64,000 nucleotides of DNA from Streptomyces pluripotens (GTDB taxonomy: Bacteria; Actinomycetota; Actinomycetes; Streptomycetales; Streptomycetaceae), in assembly GCF_000802245.2 (NCBI RefSeq), contig NZ_CP021080.1, forward strand, positions 2,418,001-2,482,000, in the 5' to 3' direction. Below, piece by piece: positions 36,304 to 44,775 of this stretch. The number at the start of each line of letters is the position of its first letter. Within the stretch, counting starts at the first letter, position 1. The position numbers and the translations under genes were made by a program. The notes under the pieces are model-generated. The model searched no databases and was not told the DNA's origin. It saw only the letters and a program-made list of their open reading frames with translations.

Positions 36304-36717
36304 TCACCGGCGGTTGTCGGCCGCCTCGATCAGCCGGGCCGCCTCCCCCAGGGCCCGGCGCAGCACCACCGGATCGGTGGCGAGGTCGGCGTCGCCCGGC
36401 GGCAGCAGCCAGCCGGAACCCTCCACGAGGGGCTCGGGGTCCGGACGCAGCCCGCGCCCATCGGTCCCGGTACAGGTACTGCCCGGCACGTCCCAGCGGG
36501 CCGCCGTACCGGCCGGCACCAGGAAGCCGAGGGTCCCGCAGCCGTCGTCGTGCAGGACGGGCCCCACGGCGTCCACCGCCCCGCGCCGCAGGATGTCGAC
36601 TGCCTCCAGTCCCTGCCTGGCCGGTACCGTCACCAGGTCGCATCCCGGGCCGCCCGCCGGCGACGGGGGCGCCGGTAGCGGCGACGTACGAGGTTCGTTG
36701 CTCTGGCTGGTCTTCAT
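36304..36717 (-). CDS. conserved hypothetical, divergent from the HTH/TPR regulator
   Basis: The 137-residue acidic protein has a Pro-rich N-terminus and a core reading ARQGLEAVDILRRGAVDAVGPVLHDDGCGTLGFLVPAGTA, then DPEPLVEGSGWLLPP. The ATG at 36717 follows GTGGAGG. Small proteins like this are commonly encoded beside helix-turn-helix regulators in Streptomyces (BldB/AbaA/WhiJ-type neighbourhoods). The regulator gene starts 266 bp away in the opposite direction. No biochemical function can be assigned. Confidence 0.7.
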   Translation of the reverse strand: MKTSQSNEPRTSPLPAPPSPAGGPGCDLVTVPARQGLEAVDILRRGAVDAVGPVLHDDGCGTLGFLVPAGTAARWDVPGSTCTGTDGRGLRPDPEPLVEGSGWLLPPGDADLATDPVVLRRALGEAARLIEAADNRR

Positions 36718-36983
36718 GCCGGCCTCCACCACACAGCCCTGTTGCGGTCCGTGGAGTCCAACGCGCGAGCGTGTCAACGGCTACGGCCCAAGTGCGCCGC
36801 AAAGGATGGCACTTCATGGCAGATCGTGGATGAGATATCCGGTTTGTGGTCAAACACTGCGTGGCGGGTCCTTCACAGCAGGTACGTTCATGCCCGCCAG
36901 GACAGGGCGCGACCCCGGACAACTCGTCCCGAACCCGCCCCGGTTCCGGCATGGTTCGACGGTTCGCACGAGAGGACCCGGCC

Positions 36984-38465
36984 ATGGCGTCGTCAACCGT
37001 GACCTCGTCCCTGCCCGAACGGCCGCCCCGGCCGAACCTCGTCTTCCGGCACTTGCGCGGCAGGCGTTCACCGGCCGAGTTCGCGGCACTGGTACGCCGT
37101 GCCGCGCACGAGATCGGTGAACGGGTCAGCTGTGACGCGCGCTACGTCGGCCGGGTCGAGGCGGGCGAGATCCGCTGCCCGAACTACGCCTACGAACGGG
37201 TGTTCCTGCACATGTTCCCCGGTCGCACGCTCACCGATCTCGGCTTCGCGCCCCGCTCCTCGGTCCGCGGACGCGCGGCGCGTACGGCCGACGACCCGCA
37301 GCAGGCGCCCGCCACGGGTGAGACCCGCAAGGCCTTCGAGCCGTATGACACACCGGGCACCCGCGAACCGAAGGACCTCACCCCGCACGGCCTCGGCCCG
37401 CAGGAGCCGTACCCGAACAACCACCCGAACCGCGAGGAGAGCGACGTGCTGCGTCGCGCATTCATGACCGGTGGCGGTGCCACGATGGCCGCCGCCACGC
37501 TGGGCCCGCTCGGGCTCGCCACGGACGCGGCGACCACGGGCCTGCCCCGGCACCGGCCCGGAGCCCCCGAAGCCACGGTCTTGGAGGAAGCCGTCCGCCG
37601 CATCCGGCTGCTCGACGACCGGCACGGCGCGGACGGCCTCTACCGGCGCGCGTCAGCTCCGCTGCGCGCGGCCTACGCGTTGCTGGACGCGGGCGCGACC
37701 CGGCAGGTCACCGCCGACCGGCTGCTCACAGGCGCCGGTGAACTCGCCCTCTCCGTGGGCTGGCTGGCCCATGACTCCGGCCGGTTCGACGACGCCCGCT
37801 CGCACTACGCGGAAGCACTGGCCACTGCCCGCATGATCGGGGATCCGGCGCTGGAGGCCCACGCGTTCTGCAACACCGCGTTTCTGGCCCGGGACGCCGG
37901 CCGTCCCCGGGAAGCGGTCCGGGCTGCGCAGGCCGCCCAGCGCGCCGCGCACTCGCTCGGCTCTGCCCGGCTGATGTCCCTGCTCGCCCTCCGCGAAGCG
38001 GGTGGCTGGGCGGGACTCGCCGACCGTACCGGCTGTGCCCAGGCGCTGGCCCGGGCACAGGCCTTCTTCGAGCGGGGCCGCTCCGACGCAGACCCCGAAT
38101 GGATGAGTTTCTACGGGGAGGCCGAGCTGGAGGGTCTGGAGGCGCAGTGCTGGTCCACGCTGGGCGACTGGCGACGCGCGTCAGCCCACGCCCACAACGC
38201 GGCCCGCCTGCAGAATCCGCACTTCACGCGCAACACCGCCCTCTACACGGCCGAACTGGCCGACGACCTCGCCCGCGAGGGCCGCCCCGACGAGGCGGCG
38301 GAGGCAGGTCTGCGGGTCCTCGGACTACTGGACCAGGTGCAGTCCTCCCGCATCCAGACGATGCTGGCGGGCACGGCCCGGGTGCTACTGCCGCACCGGC
38401 GGGCATCGGGGGTGGCGGAGTTCCTGGACCGGCACGCGTCGACGCCTAGGACCCCACGGGTCTAG
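36984..38465 (+). CDS. regulatory protein with N-terminal HTH-like region and C-terminal TPR repeats (NsdA-like)
   Basis: This 493-residue protein has an XRE-like N-terminus (FAALVRRAAHEIGERVSCDARYVGRVEAGE), a charged linker, a twin-Arg-free Gly/Ala stretch near residue 170 (RRAFMTGGGATMAAATLGPLG), and helical repeats from about 200 onward (GWLAHDSGRFDDARSHYAEAL, AFLARDAGRPREAVRAAQAA), typical of TPR. The overall plan resembles Streptomyces NsdA/NsdB-type regulators of antibiotic production and development. The ATG at 36984 follows AGAGGA; an ATG at 36951 is possible. Target genes are unknown. Confidence 0.82.
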   Translation: MASSTVTSSLPERPPRPNLVFRHLRGRRSPAEFAALVRRAAHEIGERVSCDARYVGRVEAGEIRCPNYAYERVFLHMFPGRTLTDLGFAPRSSVRGRAARTADDPQQAPATGETRKAFEPYDTPGTREPKDLTPHGLGPQEPYPNNHPNREESDVLRRAFMTGGGATMAAATLGPLGLATDAATTGLPRHRPGAPEATVLEEAVRRIRLLDDRHGADGLYRRASAPLRAAYALLDAGATRQVTADRLLTGAGELALSVGWLAHDSGRFDDARSHYAEALATARMIGDPALEAHAFCNTAFLARDAGRPREAVRAAQAAQRAAHSLGSARLMSLLALREAGGWAGLADRTGCAQALARAQAFFERGRSDADPEWMSFYGEAELEGLEAQCWSTLGDWRRASAHAHNAARLQNPHFTRNTALYTAELADDLAREGRPDEAAEAGLRVLGLLDQVQSSRIQTMLAGTARVLLPHRRASGVAEFLDRHASTPRTPRV

Positions 38466-38527
38466 TGCCGCACCAGGCAACGGCCGGCCCCGGTCCGCGG
38501 GCGCGCGGAACCGTGGGTCCCGCACCG

Positions 38528-38545
38528 CCGGTCTCCCTGGACCGG
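38528..38545. terminator. weak hairpin between convergent genes
   Basis: CCGGTC-TCCCTG-GACCGG, a 6-bp stem in the 143-bp gap between the regulator and the convergent phosphatase gene. Confidence 0.4.
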
Positions 38546-38608
38546 CCCCGCCGCGGGTGTTCGGGAACCGGTCGCGTGGTTGCCCGCGCCCCGCAGGACT
38601 CCTGCCGG

Positions 38609-39205
38609 TCAGGCGGCCAGGTGCCCCAGGTCGTTCCAGCTCTCGATCGCTGGTTCCCCGTAGGCCCAACCGAGCACCGACAGCGAGGTGGGGTTCAGGC
38701 GGATACGGGCAGCGAAGTCCAGCGGCAGCCCGAGCCACCGCGCGCCGATGGAGCGCAGGATGTGCCCGTGGGCGAAGACCAGCACATCGCGGTCGGCCGA
38801 GCGCGCCCAGTCGACCACCTCGTCTGCTCGCGCGGCGACCTCGGCCGTGCTCTCCCCCTCGGGGACGCCATCCCGCCAGATGAACCATCCTGGCCGGACC
38901 GCCTGGATCTCGGCCGGGGTCATGCCCTCGTAGGCGCCGTAGTCCCATTCCACAAGGGTGTCCCACACGGTGGCCCGATCACCGAAGCCGGCGAGTTCGC
39001 AGGTCTCGCGGGCCCGGCAGAGCGGGCTGGTCCGCACCTCTACCCCTGTCAGCCCGTCCAGCGGGGCGCGGTGCAGTCGCTCGCCCAGCAGCTTGGCCCC
39101 CCGCCGCCCCTCCTCCAGCAGCGGTACGTCGGTCCTGCCGGTGTGTTTGCCGGACAGCGACCACGCCGTCTGCCCGTGCCGGGCCAGCAGGATGCGCGGT
39201 GCCAT
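38609..39205 (-). CDS. histidine phosphatase superfamily (phosphoglycerate mutase-like) protein
   Basis: The 198-residue protein starts [13 protein letters not shown], the RHG signature with the phospho-accepting His. It also has [15 protein letters not shown], the acid region [16 protein letters not shown] and the second His motif [17 protein letters not shown]. It likely dephosphorylates a small metabolite; the substrate cannot be told from sequence. The ATG at 39205 follows GGAAAGG. Upstream, the in-frame extension is made of the triple hairpin repeat and is not protein-like. Confidence 0.88.
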   Translation of the reverse strand: MAPRILLARHGQTAWSLSGKHTGRTDVPLLEEGRRGAKLLGERLHRAPLDGLTGVEVRTSPLCRARETCELAGFGDRATVWDTLVEWDYGAYEGMTPAEIQAVRPGWFIWRDGVPEGESTAEVAARADEVVDWARSADRDVLVFAHGHILRSIGARWLGLPLDFAARIRLNPTSLSVLGWAYGEPAIESWNDLGHLAA

Positions 39206-39258
39206 GGAAGACCTTTCCGGAACAGGGACGCCGCCCGGACGCCACGAAGACAACAGGA

Positions 39259-39315
39259 GGGGTTCCCTCCAACACGAAGGGGTTCCCTCCAGCACAACAG
39301 GAGGGGTTCCCTCCA
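39259..39315. repeat. three spaced copies of a 13-bp hairpin-forming unit
   Basis: GGGGTTCCCTCCA occurs at 39259-39271, 39279-39291 and 39303-39315. With the flanking GGA, copies one and three form GGAGGG-GTT-CCCTCC stem-loops. The array lies 54 bp upstream of the histidine-phosphatase start. Confidence 0.88.
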
Positions 39316-39481
39316 TCATCGCTCACCCCGAGCCCGGGCAACCCGCCGGGCCGCCGCGGCGTCTTCCAGGGTCGACCCGCACCGGCGGAGGTCCGGACCC
39401 GCCCGAAAGGGCCGGGATACGGAGCGCAACAGGGACGCCGTACAGTGTCACGGTCGCCCACCAGGGTGACCCGTACCGCGG

Positions 39482-39508
39482 AAACAGCAGAAACAGCAGA
39501 AACAGCAG
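39482..39508 (+). repeat. 9-bp tandem repeat, three units
   Basis: AAACAGCAG is repeated three times perfectly, followed by AA and the ribosome site of the PAP2 gene, in its untranslated leader. Confidence 0.92.
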
Positions 39509-39526
39509 AAGGGGGAGGGCGATCGG

Positions 39527-40477
39527 ATGCCGCAGACCGAGACACCGGGCACCGAGGTGGTACCCCGTCACCGGTTGCGCTGGTGGACCGAACTGCCGCT
39601 GATCCTGCTGGTCTACGGTTGCTACTCGATCGGACGGATCCTGGTCCGCGGCGACATCTCCTCCGCCGTCGACCACGGTCTGGCGATCCTGCACGTCGAG
39701 CAGGCGCTGCACCTCAACGCCGAGCATCCGTTGAACCGGTTGTTCACGCGCGAGGCGTGGCTCGGGATACCGGCCGACTTCTGGTACGCCTCGCTGCACT
39801 ACCTGATCACGCCCGCCCTCCTCGTGTGGCTATTCCGGTCCGGCGCCGAGCGGTACCGGGCGGCCCGCACCTGGCTGATGACGTCCACGTTCATCGGCCT
39901 GATCGGCTTCACTCTGCTGCCCACCTGCCCGCCCCGCCTACTCTCCGCGGGCCAGGGCTTCGTCGACACGATGGCCCAGTACAGCTCGTACGGCTGGTGG
40001 GGCGCCGACGCCAGCGCGCCGCGCGGCATGGGCGGCATGACCAACCAGTACGCGGCCATGCCCAGCCTGCACGTGGGCTGGGCGCTGTGGTGCGGCGTGG
40101 TGGTGTGGCGGTACGGCGGCACCCGCCTGGCGAAGGTCTTCGGCGTCGGCTACCCGCTGGTGACCGCCCTGGTGGTCATGGGCACCGCCAACCACTACTT
40201 CCTGGACACGGTCGCGGGCGTCGCCGTGATGGGCCTGGGCCTGCTTCTCGCGCCGCGTGTGATGCGCGTGATCGATCTGCTCCGGGCCCGTCTGAGCCCC
40301 CGTACGGCAACGGGCAGGGCCGGCACGGTGCACATGGGTTCCCCGGTTGTCAGTGGCGGATGCCAGACTTCCGCGGGTGAGCGATTTCCACGGCAGCGCG
40401 AGTCGCGGCTCGGTGCCGCAGCCGAACCGGACGTCTCCCCGGACGCGGGAGAAGAGGCTCCGGCACCGGCTCACTGA
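39527..40477 (+). CDS. PAP2-superfamily membrane phosphatase
   Basis: At 316 residues it has about six membrane spans (LPLILLVYGCYSIGRIL, FWYASLHYLITPALLVWLF, FIGLIGFTLLP, others) and PAP2 active-site motifs: PSLHVGWALW (motif 2, His) and GTANHYFLDTVAG (motif 3, His and Asp). This resembles the AUR1/inositolphosphoryl-transfer branch of PAP2 enzymes, acting on lipid phosphates at the membrane. The hydrophilic tail of about 60 residues overlaps the next gene. GGGGGAGGG precedes the ATG. Confidence 0.88.
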   Translation: MPQTETPGTEVVPRHRLRWWTELPLILLVYGCYSIGRILVRGDISSAVDHGLAILHVEQALHLNAEHPLNRLFTREAWLGIPADFWYASLHYLITPALLVWLFRSGAERYRAARTWLMTSTFIGLIGFTLLPTCPPRLLSAGQGFVDTMAQYSSYGWWGADASAPRGMGGMTNQYAAMPSLHVGWALWCGVVVWRYGGTRLAKVFGVGYPLVTALVVMGTANHYFLDTVAGVAVMGLGLLLAPRVMRVIDLLRARLSPRTATGRAGTVHMGSPVVSGGCQTSAGERFPRQRESRLGAAAEPDVSPDAGEEAPAPAH

Positions 40478-41570
40478 GCTGCGCGGTCCCGACGTACCGG
40501 CCAAAGCCCTGGACGCCCGTGCCCTCGCGGCGCTCGCCGCGAACCCGGGGTGCCACAGGCGCGCCATCCTGGACGGCGCCGGGGTGGACAAGGCGCGGCT
40601 GGCGAGCGCGCTGGGCGCGCCGTCCGGCTTCGGCCAGTCGCAGTTCGCACTGACCCGGGGCAACGCGTTCGAGGCCCGGGTCAAGGCCGACGGCGGTGCG
40701 GAACTCCTGCGGCTGGCACACGCCGGCCTCGACCCGGGTGCCGTGCCACCCGAGGAGGCCGCCGTGCCCGACCTGACGGCGCACGGCCCCGAAGGGCGCA
40801 CGGCCCGCACGGCGCTGGCACTCCAGGAGGCCACGCGCTCCGGCGGCTGGACACTGCTGGACCACCCGATGTTGGCACTGGACGTGGCGGGTTCGCTCGC
40901 CTTCCTGGAACCGGATGCGGTGGTGGTGCACCCGGACGGCAGCTGGTCGGTGGTGGAGATCAAGTCCTTCCCGATGCTGGACGGGGCCGCGGACCCAGCG
41001 AAGGTGGGTGCGGCGGCCCGCCAGGCGGCGGTGTACGTACTCGCCCTGGAGGAGGTGGCCGCCCGCCTCGGCGCCGAGGCGCCGCGGGTGCGGCACCGGG
41101 TGCTGTTGGTGTGTCCGAAGGACTTCTCCAATCTGCCGGCAGGCTCCGCCGTGGACGTCCGCAAGCAGCGTGCGGTCACCGCCCGTCAGCTCGCCCGGCT
41201 GACTCGGATCGAGGAGATCGCCGGCGCCCTGCCCGAGGACGTGTGCTTCGCGCCGGACCAGCCCGCCGGGGAGCTGACGGCGGCCGTGGAAGCGGTGCCG
41301 GCGGCGTACGCACCCGAGTGCCTGTCCGCCTGTGAACTGGCCTTCCACTGCCGGGATCGCTCCCGCGCGACCGGTACGGTCACCCACCTCGGCCGACCGC
41401 TGCGTGCCGAACTGGGCGGCCTGACCACGGTCGAGGACGTCCTCGCGGCGGCCCGAGGCATGAGCGGCGACCCCGACGACCCGGCGGTGGCAGCCCTGCG
41501 CCGGGCGGCGGCACTGCGGGCGGAGGCCCTGGCCGACGCGGCCCACCGGGAGGCGGCCCCGTGTCCTTGA
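40377..41570 (+). CDS. Fe-S PD-(D/E)XK nuclease, RecB/Cas4/Dna2-like
   Basis: This protein of about 397 residues has a complete set of RecB-family nuclease marks: GNAFEARV (residues 96-102), metal ligands Asp180, Glu194 and Lys196 in the pattern PDAVVVHPDGSWSVVEIKS, and Gln216-x3-Tyr220 (QAAVY). Four cysteines, Cys59 (NPGCHRRAIL) and C315-x3-C319-x5-C325 (ECLSACELAFHC), have the single-plus-triple spacing of the iron-sulfur staple in Cas4, AddB and Dna2. Predicted role: a nuclease acting on DNA ends or single strands with the helicase two genes downstream. The start is uncertain: GTG at 40377, TTG at 40347 or GTG at 40413; all overlap the PAP2 gene. It overlaps the next gene by 10 bp. Confidence 0.85.
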   Translation: MSDFHGSASRGSVPQPNRTSPRTREKRLRHRLTELRGPDVPAKALDARALAALAANPGCHRRAILDGAGVDKARLASALGAPSGFGQSQFALTRGNAFEARVKADGGAELLRLAHAGLDPGAVPPEEAAVPDLTAHGPEGRTARTALALQEATRSGGWTLLDHPMLALDVAGSLAFLEPDAVVVHPDGSWSVVEIKSFPMLDGAADPAKVGAAARQAAVYVLALEEVAARLGAEAPRVRHRVLLVCPKDFSNLPAGSAVDVRKQRAVTARQLARLTRIEEIAGALPEDVCFAPDQPAGELTAAVEAVPAAYAPECLSACELAFHCRDRSRATGTVTHLGRPLRAELGGLTTVEDVLAAARGMSGDPDDPAVAALRRAAALRAEALADAAHREAAPCP

Positions 41571-43159
41571 TCAGCACCCTCGCCCGGCTGGAGGCCATCA
41601 GCAGCGGGCGGGCCCGGCCCGTGGCGACCGTCCGCCACCGGCATCTGTCCGACCACCCGCTGGTGTTCGTGCCGCTCACCACCGCAGGTGAGGCCGGTGC
41701 CCCGCTCGGCGCGCTGGTGGGCACCGACCGGAACGCGCCCCGCTTGCTGGCCGTGCCGCAGCCCCGCGACCGCGACCAGCGTTTCACGTTCCTCGCCGAA
41801 CTGGCCGACGTCTTCCTGCCGTACCTCGACTCCTATGCGCAGTGCGTGGAGGCGGCCGAGCGCACCGAAACCGACCCGGAGACCCGGAAACGGGTCAAGG
41901 TCGAAACCGAGCTGTGCACGGACGCGCCCCAGCTGATCGTGCCGAGCCGCCCGGGCCTGGACTTCGTGCGGCTGCTCGGCCGCTCGATGCGCTTCCGCCG
42001 CACCGCCGAACAGGAGCCGGAGGCTCCCTATCCGGCACCGCCCCGGGTGCCACTACTCGGCCGGTGGCTGACCCACTACGGCGAGCGGGCACGGGTTCCC
42101 GGTTCCTCCCTGCTCCTGGCCCTGACCGAGGTGGTGGCCCGGCACTGGGCAACCGGCCAGTCCAGCTTGGAGGACCAGCACCTGGGCGCGCTGCTCGCCT
42201 GGATCGTCCCGCCGGACGGCACGACCGGCGCGGAGGCGGCCCGCCGGGCCGAACTGGAGCGGGACTCGGCCGGACAGCTGCGGTGCCCGCCGGCCGGACC
42301 GGCCACGGATCCGGCGTTCGACAACAGACTGCTGGCCCCGGCGATCGAACGCTACGACCGCGCCCGCGCCGCTCTCGCCGCCGCCGAGGACCCGGTGGAC
42401 GCCGACGACCGACTGGCGGCGGTCACCGCGGCCGAGCGGGACATCGGCGCGCTGGTGGAAAGCGCCACCCGGCCCACCTGGGACGCAGTGTGGCGAGGCC
42501 TGGACCTGCTGCGGGAACTGCCGGAGGGCACGCACGTCGAGGCGCGCTGGACTCGCGACCGCTGGTCCTTCACCGGCCACCGCGACCGGGTGCTGGCCGG
42601 CGAGCCTCCGCAGCCACGCCGGGACGACGCGGTGACGGCGGCGAACAAACTGGCCACGCGCGAACGCGAGCAGGCCCGTCTGGATGCGCAGGAGGCGCTG
42701 GACGACCCGCTGGTGATGGGAGGACGGCGGCTGGCCGGGGAGGCGTTCGCGGGCGAGGTGACCGACGTCGTGATGGCCTACAGCGAGGGCAAGCGGCCGA
42801 GCCCGCGCCCGCTGGTGACGGTCCGCACGGAGGATCGGCCGCACCTTCCGGAGCGGGCCAAGGTGTACCGCTCACTGGGCGGCAGACCGCAGTCGGCGGA
42901 GTTCGTCGGCCGCGCGGACCCCACGGACGAGGGCGTGCTGGTACTGCGGATCATGGACAAGATGGGTCGCGGGAAGGAGCCCGAGGCCGGATCGGTACCG
43001 CAGAAGGGCGATCGCGTCTGCTTCACCCTCTTCGAACACGAGCAGCGTGGTGGGGCGAAGCTGCCCGGCCCGGAGGAGACTCCGTGGACCCACGGCGGCC
43101 CTCCGGGCGAGGCCACCCCGGAGGCCCCGGACTCAGTGACCGAGGAGGACATGCTGTGA
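41561..43159 (+). CDS. unknown protein of the nuclease-helicase operon
   Basis: The 532-residue protein matches no family I recognise. The N-terminal 130 residues look alpha/beta (LVFVPLTTAG, PRLLAVPQPRDRDQRFTFLAELADVF). A helical, Arg/Glu-rich middle (about 255-380: IERYDRARAALAAAEDPVDA, LATREREQARLDAQEALDD) is coiled-coil-like. The C-terminal part, about 395-500, alternates strands (LVTVRTEDRPHLPERAKVYRSL; EGVLVLRIMDKMG; GDRVCFTLFEHE) like a small beta-barrel. UPF1/DNA2-type helicases carry such a barrel between N-terminal segments, and the helicase here lacks one, so this protein may supply it in trans (inference). GTG start; overlaps of 10 bp before and 4 bp after bind it to the operon. 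Confidence 0.8.
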   Translation: MSLISTLARLEAISSGRARPVATVRHRHLSDHPLVFVPLTTAGEAGAPLGALVGTDRNAPRLLAVPQPRDRDQRFTFLAELADVFLPYLDSYAQCVEAAERTETDPETRKRVKVETELCTDAPQLIVPSRPGLDFVRLLGRSMRFRRTAEQEPEAPYPAPPRVPLLGRWLTHYGERARVPGSSLLLALTEVVARHWATGQSSLEDQHLGALLAWIVPPDGTTGAEAARRAELERDSAGQLRCPPAGPATDPAFDNRLLAPAIERYDRARAALAAAEDPVDADDRLAAVTAAERDIGALVESATRPTWDAVWRGLDLLRELPEGTHVEARWTRDRWSFTGHRDRVLAGEPPQPRRDDAVTAANKLATREREQARLDAQEALDDPLVMGGRRLAGEAFAGEVTDVVMAYSEGKRPSPRPLVTVRTEDRPHLPERAKVYRSLGGRPQSAEFVGRADPTDEGVLVLRIMDKMGRGKEPEAGSVPQKGDRVCFTLFEHEQRGGAKLPGPEETPWTHGGPPGEATPEAPDSVTEEDML

Positions 43160-44493
43160 CGACCGCCGACCTCGCCCCCGCGGCCGCGGCCGCCCGCGCC
43201 ACCGCCGCGATCCTCCACGACACCCTGCAGGGCACCGATCGGGGTGTGGTGGTGGACTCGCCACCCGGCGCCGGCAAGTCCACCCTGGTGGTCCGCGCGG
43301 CGCTGGAACTGGCCGGAGCCGGCCGCCCGCTGATGGTGGTGGCACAGACCAACGCACAGGTGGACGACCTCGTACTCCGGCTCGCCGAGAAGGACCCGGA
43401 CCTACCGGTGGGCCGCCTGCACAGCAGCGACACCGATCCGTACGACAAGGCGCTGGACGGGCTGGCGAACGTCCGCACGTCCGCGAAGGCGAGCGACCTC
43501 AGCGGCTTGCCGGTGGTGCTGTCCACGTCGGCGAAATGGGCGCACGTGACGGTGGACGAGCCCTGGCGGCACGCGATCGTGGATGAGGCGTACCAGATGC
43601 GTTCGGACTCCCTGCTCGCTGTGGCCGGCCTGTTCGAGCGGGCGTTGTTCGTGGGCGATCCGGGGCAGCTGGACCCGTTCGCGATCGTCGGCAGCGAGCA
43701 GTGGGCGGGTCTGTCGTATGACCCCTCGGCCTCCGCGGTCACCACCCTCCTGGCGCACAACCCCGACCTGCCGCAACACCGCCTCCCGGTCTCCTGGCGT
43801 CTGCCGGCCTCGGCTGCACCCCTGGTGTCCGCCGCCTTCTACCCGTACACCCCCTTCCGTAGCGGTACGACCCACGACGACCGCCGTCTCACCTTCGCCG
43901 TCCCCTCCGACGGCTCCGGCCCGGACCGGGTGATCGACGAGGCGGCGGAGTCCGGCTGGGGCCTCCTGGAGCTGCCCGCCCGGCACACCCCACGCACCGA
44001 CCCGGAGGCGGTGCACGCGGTGGCAGCGGTCGTACGACGCCTGCTGGACCGCGGTGGGGCGGCCGTCTCCGAGCGCGCCGCGCACCCTGCTCCCCTCACC
44101 GCTGACCGCATCGCCGTGGGCACGGCCCACCGCGACCAGGCCGCGGCGGTCCGCGCGGCCCTGACCGGACTGGGCGCGGCGGACGTGACGGTGGACACCG
44201 CGAACCGGCTCCAGGGACGCGAGTACGACGTCACGGTCGTCCTGCACCCGCTCTCCGGCCGCCCCGACGCGACCGCCTTCCACCTGGAGACCGGGCGCCT
44301 GTGCGTCCTGGCCTCCCGGCACCGCCACGCGTGCATCATGGTATGCCGCGCCGGGGTGGCCGACCTTCTGGACGACTACCCGTCCACGGAACCGGTCCAG
44401 CTGGGCACGTTGGTGAAGTTCCCGGACGGCTGGGAAGCGATGTTCGCCACCTGGCTCCACCTCCAGGACCACCGGGTGTCCTGGCGCCCCTGA
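43156..44493 (+). CDS. compact superfamily 1 (UPF1/DNA2-like) helicase
   Basis: The 445-residue ATPase has SF1 motifs in order: Walker A PPGAGKS (36-42), Ia VVAQTNAQVDDLVLRL (61-76), Walker B IVDEAY (141-146), motif III FVGDPGQLDPF (165-175), motif IV-like VSWRLP (212-217), motif V VDTANRLQGREYDV (346-359) and a divergent motif VI RLCVLASRHRH (381-391). Fewer than 35 residues precede Walker A, so the usual N-terminal barrel/stalk is missing. The Gln that SF1 helicases often carry in DEAQ is Tyr here. GTG start, 4-bp GTGA overlap with the upstream gene. Likely a 5'-3' translocase working with the Fe-S nuclease. Confidence 0.88.
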   Translation: MTTADLAPAAAAARATAAILHDTLQGTDRGVVVDSPPGAGKSTLVVRAALELAGAGRPLMVVAQTNAQVDDLVLRLAEKDPDLPVGRLHSSDTDPYDKALDGLANVRTSAKASDLSGLPVVLSTSAKWAHVTVDEPWRHAIVDEAYQMRSDSLLAVAGLFERALFVGDPGQLDPFAIVGSEQWAGLSYDPSASAVTTLLAHNPDLPQHRLPVSWRLPASAAPLVSAAFYPYTPFRSGTTHDDRRLTFAVPSDGSGPDRVIDEAAESGWGLLELPARHTPRTDPEAVHAVAAVVRRLLDRGGAAVSERAAHPAPLTADRIAVGTAHRDQAAAVRAALTGLGAADVTVDTANRLQGREYDVTVVLHPLSGRPDATAFHLETGRLCVLASRHRHACIMVCRAGVADLLDDYPSTEPVQLGTLVKFPDGWEAMFATWLHLQDHRVSWRP

Positions 44494-44775
44494 GCTGTGA
44501 TGAGGCGCAGGCAGTCAGTCCAGGGACGCCAACGCACCAGCTATGAGAACACGTGTGGCCGCTCCCCTCACGGCTTCCTGCGACAGTCGCTCGAAGGCTC
44601 GGCTGTGCAGCTCGACCTTTTCCCAGGGTGGGGAGGCCAACCACGCCGTCCTGGCTCGCCCGGCGGAACACCGGGTGAGCGGGCGGCCGTAGATGCCCTT
44701 GCGTCCACGCGCGACAATGGAGGGTGGCCCACCTGCAGGCGGGGCCCGGCGAATCGCACAAGGAGGAGTAAAGAC

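Larger units (their letters stand above)
39206..39526. other. divergent intergenic region with two repeat arrays
   Basis: No gene is supported. The 321 bp between the phosphatase and PAP2 genes contain three GGGGTTCCCTCCA hairpin units (39259-39315) and three AAACAGCAG units (39482-39508) directly before the PAP2 ribosome site GGGGGAGGG. Confidence 0.7.

Noticed and set aside
39259..39508. Repeat arrays considered as CRISPR
   Set aside because: Units are only 13 and 9 bp, with spacers of 7-11 bp or none, and no cas genes are nearby. The Cas4-like nuclease downstream is linked to a helicase and not to Cas1/Cas2.
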